Shown: piece by piece, positions 1 to 4,258 of the stretch
Position numbering within the stretch: the first letter of the stretch is position 1
Layout of the letters: the number at the start of each line of letters is the position of its first letter
Assembly: GCA_903877345.1 (NCBI GenBank)
Contig: CAIRDL010000734.1
Span: 1-5,080, forward strand
Source of the DNA: an uncultured Oscillochloris sp.
GTDB taxonomy: Bacteria; Chloroflexota; Chloroflexia; Chloroflexales; Chloroflexaceae
Direction: 5' to 3'
Length of the DNA: 5,080 bases
Translations under genes and position numbers: made by a program
The notes under the pieces: generated by a model
What the model saw: the letters and a program-made list of their open reading frames with translations, nothing else
The model's database searches: none
Told to the model about the DNA's origin: nothing

Positions 1-99
1 ATCCCGGCGACATGTCATGCTGAGCGAAGCGAAGCATCTCTCCCGACCTCCTGCGAGACCCTTCGCTGCGCTCAGGGTGACATGACATGGTGCCGGGAT
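1..99. repeat. Large imperfect palindrome, dispersed-repeat type
   Basis: The segment is an interrupted inverted repeat. The outer arms ATCCCGGC (1-8) and GCCGGGAT (92-99) are perfect complements, as are CATGTCAT (11-18) and ATGACATG (82-89). The inner arms around 21-34 (TGAGCGAAGCGAAG) and 61-75 (CTTCGCTGCGCTCAG) match with one mismatch. The loop is about 35-60. From memory, sequences of the 'TCATGCTGAGCGAAGCGAAG ... CTTCGCTGCGCTCAGGGTGACA' type recur in intergenic DNA of Chloroflexota and some other phyla. Whether it is a REP-like element, a MITE or a passive repeat cannot be told from one copy. It may continue past the left edge. Confidence 0.7.
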
Positions 100-132
100 G
101 GGATGATTAAGAGGATCGGCTTCCCTAAAGCA

Positions 133-152
133 GCTACGAACCTTGTCGTAGC
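133..152. repeat. 7-bp perfect hairpin with AACCTTG-type loop
   Basis: GCTACGA (133-139) and TCGTAGC (146-152) are perfect complements around the six-base loop ACCTTG. The 14-mer CTACGAACCTTGTC (134-147) within it occurs again at 4050-4063, in a different hairpin. No T-tract follows directly, so it is not a convincing terminator alone, although the next hairpin starts only a few bases later. Confidence 0.6.
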
Positions 153-155
153 CAC

Positions 156-179
156 AAAAAGGCCCAGAAGCTGGGTTTT
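156..179. terminator. Possible bidirectional intrinsic terminator
   Basis: The stem is CCCAG (163-167) and CTGGG (171-175) with a three-base loop AAG. It is flanked by AAAAA (156-160) on the left and TTTT (176-179) on the right. Two G-T wobbles and A-T pairs can lengthen the stem, so either strand reads a GC stem followed by a T run. The nearest gene in the window starts to the right and runs rightward. If real, it most likely ends a + strand gene beyond the left edge or insulates the transporter gene. The stem is short, so confidence is moderate. Confidence 0.4.
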
Positions 180-192
180 GACCGTTGACTGC

Positions 193-242
193 CGACGGCT
201 GACCGCTTCTGACGGCGGTCGGCGGTCAGTGGTCAGCCGTCG
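193..242. repeat. 12-bp inverted repeat ahead of the transporter gene
   Basis: CGACGGCTGACC (193-204) and GGTCAGCCGTCG (231-242) are perfect complements around a 26-base spacer. The spacer contains a competing arm: CTGACCGC (199-206) can instead pair with GCGGTCAG (222-229). The right arm ends ten bases before the AGGA ribosome-binding site at 252-255. The GGTCAGC/GCTGACC wording resembles a recurring intergenic repeat, so a regulatory role is only a possibility. Confidence 0.55.
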
Positions 243-265
243 CACCTAGTCAGGAATTGCGAATA

Positions 266-1621
266 ATGACCGTCCAGACCACGGCCACGCCGCCGTCCGG
301 TAGCGACGACCGCCGCGAGCAGATCGGGTGGTATTTCTACGATTGGGCCAACTCGACCTTCTCGACGACGGTCGTCACCGTCTTTCTGGGGCCGTACCTC
401 ACGAGTGTGGCCCGCGCCGCCGCCGACCAGAACGGAATGCTCTATCCCTTTGGCCTTCCAGTGGCGGCAGGCTCGTTCTTCCCCTACAGCGTCTCGCTCT
501 CGGTACTCCTCCAGGTTTTGTTCCTGCCCATCTTGGGGGCCATTGCCGATTACTCCCACGCCAAGAAGTTTCTGATGGGCCTGTTCGCCTATATCGGGGC
601 CGGGGCGACGATCGGCATGTATTTCGTCGAGGGCTCGCACTACTTATTTGGCGGATTGCTGTTTCTGATCGCCAACCTCGCCTTTGGGGCTTCGGTGGTT
701 TTCTACCACGCTTTCCTGCCTGAGATCGCCAGCCCCGACCGGCGCGATGCCGTTTCGTCGCAAGGGTGGGCGCTGGGCTACCTGGGGGGCGGGCTGCTCC
801 TGTTGGCGAACCTCTGGCTCTACAACAGCCGCGAGGCTTTAGGGTTGTCGCAGAACCTCGCGGTGCGGATCTGTTTGGCCTCGGCGGGGGTGTGGTGGGC
901 GCTCTTCACCGTCATTCCGCTGCTGACGATCCGGCGGCACGAGGCGGTCAAGCGGCTGCCGTCAGGTGATCATTTCCTCACCGTGGGCTTTCGGCAGCTT
1001 GGGCACACCTTCAGCCAATTGCGCCACTACCCGCAGACACTTCTCTTTCTGGCAGCTTACCTGCTCTACAACGACGGCATCCAGGCGGTGATTGCCCTCG
1101 CCTCGGTCTTCGGGGCGGAAGAACTGAAGCTCGATCAGGGGGTGCTCATCCAAGCCATCCTGATGGTGCAATTCGTCGCCTTCTTCGGTGCGCTGGGTTT
1201 CGGCTTTCTGGCCCGACGTACCGGCGCAAAGGCGGCCATTGGCCTCACGCTCGTTATCTGGACGGGCGTGGTGATTTATAGTTACTTTATGCCTGCGAAT
1301 GTACCCGCACAGTTCTTCCTGCTCGCCAGTGTGATCGCAGTGGTGATGGGCGGCAGCCAAGCTCTCAGTCGCTCGGTCTTCTCGCTGATGATTCCCCAGG
1401 GGCAAGAGGCCGAGTATTTCAGCATTTACGAAATTAGCGAGCGGGGTACAAGTTGGCTGGCCCCGCTCCTCTTTGGGTTGGCCTATCAATTCACTGCCAG
1501 CTACCGCATCGCCCTCGTCTCGCTGATGGTCTTCTTCATCGCGGGGTTCAGCTTACTAACGCTGGTCAACGTCAGGCGTGCCGCCGAAGAAGCCGGGAAT
1601 CAGGCTCCGGCGCACGTCTGA
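266..1621 (+). CDS. UMF1/Atg22-family major facilitator transporter
   Basis: This is a predicted inner-membrane transporter of 451 residues, typical for bacterial UMF1-type (Atg22-like) major facilitator proteins. By residue number from ATG 266, the signature YFYDWANSTFST is at 23-34, YNDGIQAV at 268-275, and GGSQALSRSVFS, IPQGQEAEYFSIYE and the following SERGTSW stretch at 362-397; all are hallmarks of this family. About twelve hydrophobic segments are visible, near 29-47, 72-94, 103-121, 127-147, 167-184, 200-221, 258-282, 292-315, 322-340, 347-368, 394-410 and 415-436. A loop of about 35 residues after segment six divides the halves. ATG 266 is chosen because AGGA at 252-255 lies ten bases upstream; the in-frame TTG at 257 would leave only one base. 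The substrate is unknown: yeast Atg22 exports amino acids from the vacuole, but that cannot be assumed for bacterial members. It ends 22 bp from the convergent small gene. No clear promoter was found. Confidence 0.93.
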   Translation: MTVQTTATPPSGSDDRREQIGWYFYDWANSTFSTTVVTVFLGPYLTSVARAAADQNGMLYPFGLPVAAGSFFPYSVSLSVLLQVLFLPILGAIADYSHAKKFLMGLFAYIGAGATIGMYFVEGSHYLFGGLLFLIANLAFGASVVFYHAFLPEIASPDRRDAVSSQGWALGYLGGGLLLLANLWLYNSREALGLSQNLAVRICLASAGVWWALFTVIPLLTIRRHEAVKRLPSGDHFLTVGFRQLGHTFSQLRHYPQTLLFLAAYLLYNDGIQAVIALASVFGAEELKLDQGVLIQAILMVQFVAFFGALGFGFLARRTGAKAAIGLTLVIWTGVVIYSYFMPANVPAQFFLLASVIAVVMGGSQALSRSVFSLMIPQGQEAEYFSIYEISERGTSWLAPLLFGLAYQFTASYRIALVSLMVFFIAGFSLLTLVNVRRAAEEAGNQAPAHV

Positions 1622-1643
1622 TCATCCCCACCGCCGCCCCTGG

Positions 1644-1952
1644 TTACGCTGCCTCGGCCCAAGCGAGGTAGGCGTCGAGCGGGCCATTGAAGTAGACGTG
1701 GACGAGGTGTTTTGCTGCAACGTCGTGAACCGCCGCCCAGACGGTGTGGTCGTCGGGGCTGTGATGGACGAGCACGCCCTGTTCGGGGGCGTATTCGTCT
1801 TCGCCTGGGGGAATGATGAAGGCGAGCCACTCACCGGGGTAGCGGGCCTCGACGACGGCAATGGATTCCGCCCCTATGCCACCACAAGCACACCCACAGG
1901 TGCCACCGCAACCGCGCTGATCGCACGCCGGACGCATTGGGTTGAGCGACAC
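1644..1952 (-). CDS. Small cysteine-rich protein of unknown function
   Basis: The gene encodes a 102-residue soluble protein that I cannot name. It starts with GTG at 1952; AGAGGA (complement of 1961-1966) lies eight bases upstream, which supports both the start and the gene. The N-terminus is rich in cysteine and glycine: C10, C15, C19, C21 and C23, spaced C-X4-C-X3-C-X-C-X-C, which could hold a metal ion or Fe-S centre (inference). From about residue 34 comes a compact part beginning EARYPGEWLAF, then an acidic patch (GEDEY), then GVLVHHSPDDHTVWAAVHD and a hydrophobic VHVYF strand. This 'YPGEW...G.L..HSP' pattern recalls small DUF5678-like proteins common in Chloroflexota, but that is from memory. 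There is no signal peptide or membrane segment. It converges on the transporter gene and is likely monocistronic. It is unlikely to be a shadow frame, given the good ribosome-binding site, ordinary composition and lack of another gene here. Confidence 0.75.
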   Translation of the reverse strand: MSLNPMRPACDQRGCGGTCGCACGGIGAESIAVVEARYPGEWLAFIIPPGEDEYAPEQGVLVHHSPDDHTVWAAVHDVAAKHLVHVYFNGPLDAYLAWAEAA

Positions 1953-1960
1953 AGGCTTGT

Positions 1961-1966
1961 TCCTCT
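1961..1966 (-). promoter_or_regulatory. Ribosome-binding site deciding a GTG start
   Basis: The minus strand reads AGAGGA here, eight bases before the GTG at 1952. It fixes the start of the cysteine-rich protein; the next in-frame ATG, five codons on, would sit about 23 bases from it, too far. Confidence 0.7.
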
Positions 1967-1969
1967 CTA

Positions 1970-2000
1970 GCGGTTTCAGCTTGACGGTTCGTAGAACCGC
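1970..2000 (-). repeat. Two mutually exclusive hairpins in the leader of the small gene
   Basis: CGGTTC (1985-1990) and GAACCG (1994-1999) form a perfect six-base stem with a three-base loop. The same right arm, as AACCGC (1995-2000), can instead pair with GCGGTT (1970-1975), which lies three bases from the ribosome-binding site of the cysteine-rich protein gene. Alternative folding is visible; a regulatory effect is inference. Confidence 0.4.
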
Positions 2001-2022
2001 CGCTACAGTTCAGCGATCTGAC

Positions 2023-2050
2023 GCAAAGCCGCAAAGCCGCAAAGCCGCAA
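2023..2050. repeat. GCAAAGCC tandem repeat, 3.5 copies
   Basis: Perfect eight-base units GCAAAGCC lie at 2023-2030, 2031-2038 and 2039-2046, followed by a partial unit GCAA (2047-2050). There is no coding gene over it. Similar GCAAAG-type tracts are, from memory, common in Chloroflexota and cyanobacterial gaps. Confidence 0.8.
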
Positions 2051-2078
2051 GGAGCATGGGGTGTGGTCGTAAGTTTCA

Positions 2079-2151
2079 ACTGTCAAGCAGAACTCGCTGA
2101 TTCGCTGATTCTGAAACATGCCTTAGGCATGCTTCAATCCAACTTGACAGT
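2079..2151. repeat. Nested inverted repeat between the small gene and serS
   Basis: ACTGTCAAG (2079-2087) and CTTGACAGT (2143-2151) are perfect nine-base terminal inverted repeats. Between them are a direct duplication of CGCTGATT (2095-2102 and 2103-2110) and an inner hairpin. No coding frame and no flanking target duplication were seen. It could be a small mobile-type element remnant or simply a composite of short repeats. Confidence 0.55.
2113..2135 (-). terminator. Palindromic hairpin, possible serS terminator
   Basis: CATGCC (2117-2122) and GGCATG (2126-2131) form a perfect stem with loop TTA, extended by GAA/TTC after one mismatch. On the serS strand the stem is followed by only three T residues and lies about 70 bases past the serS stop, so the terminator role is weakly supported; the palindrome itself is certain. 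Confidence 0.35.
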
Positions 2152-2185
2152 CTGGGCGGATGCACCGCGTCCTGTTGCGGCAAAT

Positions 2186-2201
2186 CTACAATCTACAATC
2201 T
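2186..2201. repeat. CTACAAT direct repeat just after serS
   Basis: CTACAAT occurs twice in tandem (2186-2192, 2193-2199) followed by CT, ending four bases before the serS stop codon. The same word appears on the minus strand at 3964-3970, and a related ATTTTAGATTG word at 4068-4078. It is probably one of a family of dispersed AT-richer words in this genome. Confidence 0.6.
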
Positions 2202-2204
2202 GCC

Positions 2205-3473
2205 TTAGCGAATCTCCGCAATGCCGCCCATATACGGGCGCAACACCTCGGGCACGACGATGCTCCCATCGGCCTGTTGGTAGTTTTCGAGCAGCGCGAT
2301 GATCGTGCGCGGCAACCCCAGGCCCGAACCGTTGAGCGTGTGCAGGAACTCCGGTTTTGCGCCGGGTTCGGGGCGGTAGCGCAGGTTGGCCCGCCGTGCT
2401 TGGAACGTCTCGACGTTTGAGCACGAACTGACCTCCAGCCACTCGCCTTGGCCCGGTGCCCAGACTTCGACATCGTAGGTTTTGGCCGAGCCAAAGCCAA
2501 GATCGCCGGTACAGAGCAGCTTGGTGCGGAAGGGCAACCCAAGCAAACGGGCGCATTCTTCGGCATCGCGGCGCAACTGTTCGAGGGCCGCGTAGCTCTG
2601 GTCGGGCCGTTCAAAGCGATACATCTCGACTTTATCGAACTGGTGGCCGCGCTTGATGCCGCGCACGTCACGCCCGGCACTCAACTGTTCTTTGCGAAAA
2701 CAGGGCGTGTAGGCGACGTGATGAACCGGCAACTGCGCCGCCTCCAGAATCTCGTCGGCGTAGAGGCTCGTCACTGGCACTTCGGCGGTGGGTACCAGCC
2801 ACAGGCCCGATTCCTCGTCGCGGTAGAGATTGTCCCGGAACTTGGGCAGTTGCCCAGAGGCCCAAAGCGCGGCTTCTTTCACCACAAATGGCGTGTAAAC
2901 TTCAAGGTAGCCCTGGCGAATATGTAGATCGAGCAGCCACTGAATGGTCGCCCGTTGGAGCCGCGCCCCCAAGCCGCGTAGCACGTAGAAGCGCGACCCG
3001 GCCAACTTCACGCCCTGCTCAAAGTTGATGATGCCTAACGCTTCCCCTAGTTCCCAATGCGGCTTCGCGGGGAAGGGCAACTGCCGGGCTTCGCCTTCCT
3101 GATAAATGACCGGGTTTTCGCTATCGTCTTTGCCATCAGGCACGTCAGGGTGCGGCAGATTACGCAGTTCGAGCAGCGCTGCCCGCTGTTCTTCTTCCAC
3201 TTGCGTGAGCGCTTTGTCGAGCAGGCTGATGCGGTCGCCGACCTCGCGCATGGCGGCGATCTGCGGCTCACGCTCGGCGGCGTCGCGCAGCTTACTAATC
3301 GCCTTCGAGACCGTGTTGCGCTGGGCTTTCAGTTCTTCCACCTCGCGCAACAAGGTGCGGCGGCGTTCATCGCAGACCAGCACCCGGTCAACCAGCGTTC
3401 CATCCACACCGAAGCGAGCGAATTGGCGCTTGACCTCGTCCGGCTGTTCCCGTAGAAGCTTGATGTCGAGCAT
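2205..3473 (-). CDS. serS: Seryl-tRNA synthetase
   Basis: A cytoplasmic class II aminoacyl-tRNA synthetase that activates serine with ATP and charges tRNA-Ser (and tRNA-Sec where present). The 422 residues match the usual bacterial length. Residues 1 to about 105 are the charged helical N-terminal arm (coiled coil around 30-105) that grips the long variable arm of tRNA-Ser. The catalytic core follows: motif 1 region about 154-198, serine-binding VPTAEVPVTSLY at 227-238, motif 2 FRKEQLSAGRDVRG at 259-272 (R260 and E262 in the ATP-contact positions) with HQFDKVEMY at 277-285, EVSSCSN at 347-353, LNGSGLG at 380-386, and motif 3 RTIIALLENYQ at 389-399 with VPEVLRPYMGG to 417. All expected catalytic residues appear intact. 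ATG at 3473 is preceded by AGG (complement of 3484-3486), ten bases away. It is the second gene of a pair with the membrane protein at 3486-3956. No T-box leader was seen. Confidence 0.98.
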   Translation of the reverse strand: MLDIKLLREQPDEVKRQFARFGVDGTLVDRVLVCDERRRTLLREVEELKAQRNTVSKAISKLRDAAEREPQIAAMREVGDRISLLDKALTQVEEEQRAALLELRNLPHPDVPDGKDDSENPVIYQEGEARQLPFPAKPHWELGEALGIINFEQGVKLAGSRFYVLRGLGARLQRATIQWLLDLHIRQGYLEVYTPFVVKEAALWASGQLPKFRDNLYRDEESGLWLVPTAEVPVTSLYADEILEAAQLPVHHVAYTPCFRKEQLSAGRDVRGIKRGHQFDKVEMYRFERPDQSYAALEQLRRDAEECARLLGLPFRTKLLCTGDLGFGSAKTYDVEVWAPGQGEWLEVSSCSNVETFQARRANLRYRPEPGAKPEFLHTLNGSGLGLPRTIIALLENYQQADGSIVVPEVLRPYMGGIAEIR

Positions 3474-3483
3474 CGTAGTTTTG

Positions 3484-3488
3484 CCTTA
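3484..3488 (-). promoter_or_regulatory. serS ribosome-binding site overlapping the upstream stop
   Basis: The minus strand reads TAAGG: TAA (3486-3488) is the stop codon of the upstream membrane protein, and AGG from its last A onward is the best ribosome-binding site for serS. A ribosome ending the first protein uncovers or reaches the serS start, which suggests translational coupling. Confidence 0.6.
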
Positions 3489-3956
3489 TTTGCCGAGTTG
3501 ACCGAGAAGCTGGATGATCTCGTTCAGCCCGATGCCGCTCAGATTGCCATCATTGATACCCGCAAAAACCTGGCGTGCCAGTTCACGCTGGGCCGGATCG
3601 GCGATACGGGAAAGCACCAAGTAAATCCGCTCGCCGTCGCGAATGAAGAAGGTCGCGTAAGGACTGCCACCCCGCGCCAAAGCTTGTTCGACTGCGCGGC
3701 GCACCAAGGGATGCGCGACAAGCACAAAGTCGTCGGCAGATGCCCCTGGCGGCAATTCCCCTGAAGCTGGTGCTGAGTCGGGCGGATCGCCTTGGGCCAA
3801 CGAGGTCGGCTTGGCCTCCGAGGATGTCAACGGCAACCCCATTTGGGGGCCAACCTTGGATGGGAAATCGCCCCAGGCCCGGTTGAGCATCCAGAGGACA
3901 AGGCCGAGGAGAGCCAGGCCCGCGACGAACAGCAGGGCGATGATCGTCAGATCCAT
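3486..3956 (-). CDS. Single-pass membrane protein of unknown function, upstream of serS
   Basis: A 156-residue protein I do not recognise. Residues 4-24 are a hydrophobic helix (IIALLFVAGLALLGLVLWML) followed by arginine at 26, so it is probably an anchor rather than a cleaved signal. Residues 32-73 are a Pro/Ser/Ala-rich linker. Residues 75-156 form a small folded part starting DDFVLVAHPLVRRAVEQAL, then FFIRDGERIYLVLSRI (beta-rich), then helices with DPAQRELARQVF and a closing LNEIIQLLGQLGK. There is no cysteine or obvious catalytic motif. Orientation, and hence which side of the membrane the domain faces, is unresolved. It shares a likely operon with serS (12-bp gap), hinting at co-expression but not at a role in aminoacylation. 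ATG at 3956 has no clear Shine-Dalgarno sequence; a TACAAT word lies seven bases upstream. The plausible domain layout and tight linkage to serS make a real gene likely. Confidence 0.8.
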   Translation of the reverse strand: MDLTIIALLFVAGLALLGLVLWMLNRAWGDFPSKVGPQMGLPLTSSEAKPTSLAQGDPPDSAPASGELPPGASADDFVLVAHPLVRRAVEQALARGGSPYATFFIRDGERIYLVLSRIADPAQRELARQVFAGINDGNLSGIGLNEIIQLLGQLGK

Positions 3957-3963
3957 TTTTTAG

Positions 3964-3969
3964 ATTGTA
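3964..3969 (-). promoter_or_regulatory. Possible -10 element close to the membrane protein start
   Basis: The minus strand reads TACAAT, one base from the TATAAT consensus, seven bases before ATG 3956. Transcription from it would begin at or next to the start codon, giving a leaderless message, consistent with the lack of a ribosome-binding site. No -35 hexamer is seen at the right distance, and the word also belongs to a dispersed repeat family, so this is weak. Confidence 0.25.
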
Positions 3970-3987
3970 GACCAGGTTTCAGGTGCT

Positions 3988-4156
3988 AGGTTTCAGGTTT
4001 CAGGTCAAGCACATCAGGAAGACTTACGTGGCCCAAGACTGTAAAGTACCTACGAACCTTGTCTTGGATTTTAGATTGCAAGACAAGGTTCGAGGGGCTT
4101 TACAATTTCAGTTCGTGCAAGCCGTTTTGATGCGTTCCCCCTGAAACCTGAAACCT
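3988..4156. repeat. 17-bp inverted repeat enclosing a long hairpin
   Basis: AGGTTTCAGGTTTCAGG (3988-4004) and its exact complement at 4140-4156 enclose 135 bases. A further GGTTTCAGG-type copy lies at 3973-3984, three bases outside the left arm. The arms are built of the seven-base unit GGTTTCA. Inside are a 14-bp hairpin and a six-base outer pair (GTAAAG 4041-4046, CTTTAC 4098-4103). No transposase and no target duplication are visible. It may be a non-autonomous element or two oppositely oriented copies of one common repeat. Confidence 0.6.
4053..4092. repeat. 14-bp perfect hairpin
   Basis: CGAACCTTGTCTTG (4053-4066) and CAAGACAAGGTTCG (4079-4092) are perfect complements with a 12-base loop GATTTTAGATTG. 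The left arm overlaps the 14-mer CTACGAACCTTGTC (4050-4063) found also at 134-147. No T-run follows on either strand, so it is not a standard terminator. Confidence 0.7.
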
Positions 4157-4194
4157 GACCCCTGACCCCTAACCCCTGCCCCCTGCCCCTAAAC
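4157..4194. repeat. C-rich CCCCTGA/CCCCTAA tandem tract
   Basis: Imperfect seven-base units of the form CCCCTGA, CCCCTAA and CCCCTGC run in succession directly after the right GGTTTCA arm. The strand is strongly skewed to C over G. It has no coding potential. Confidence 0.65.
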
Positions 4195-4203
4195 GCAAAC
4201 ACC

Positions 4204-4230
4204 AACGGGGAGGGACTCGCCCTCCCCGTT
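4204..4230 (-). terminator. Intrinsic terminator of the flavoprotein gene
   Basis: AACGGGGAGGG (4204-4214) and CCCTCCCCGTT (4220-4230) form a perfect 11-bp stem with a five-base loop. It begins 28 bases past the stop of the dihydroorotate dehydrogenase-like gene. On that strand it is followed by GGTGTTTGCGTTTA, which is T-rich but interrupted. Confidence 0.7.
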
Positions 4231-4258
4231 GCCTAAGTCAGCGGTGATGAGGCGGAAC

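Larger units (their letters stand above)
3957..4258. other. 302-bp gene-free gap packed with repeats
   Basis: No credible gene lies here on either strand. It should hold the promoter of the membrane protein-serS pair, but I found no convincing -35/-10 pair. The content is almost wholly repetitive: GGTTTCA tracts, a long hairpin, a C-rich tandem tract and the terminator of the downstream flavoprotein gene, each listed separately. Confidence 0.75.

Noticed and set aside
257..259. TTG as the transporter start
   Set aside because: Only one base separates it from the AGGA site at 252-255, while the ATG at 266 is ten bases away.
962..1489. A 175-codon minus-strand frame opposite the transporter gene
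   Set aside because: It is antisense to a clear membrane protein gene and its composition (His/Glu/Gln-rich, no hydrophobic core) is that of a reversed hydrophobic coding region.
1578..1970. A 130-codon + strand frame covering the transporter end and the small minus-strand gene
   Set aside because: It overlaps the transporter's 3' end and runs antisense to the cysteine-rich gene, which has a good ribosome-binding site. No ribosome-binding site or domain was seen for this frame.
1985..1999. The GGTTCGTAGAACC stretch as part of a tRNA T-arm
   Set aside because: No acceptor, D or anticodon arms could be fitted around it on either strand.
2023..2050. The GCAAAGCC array as a CRISPR
   Set aside because: The units are eight bases long and directly adjacent with no spacers, so it is a simple tandem repeat.
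2448..2927. A 159-codon open frame on the + strand opposite serS
   Set aside because: It lies wholly within serS, whose motifs are unambiguous. Long antisense frames are expected in GC-rich genes, and the translation shows no recognisable domain.
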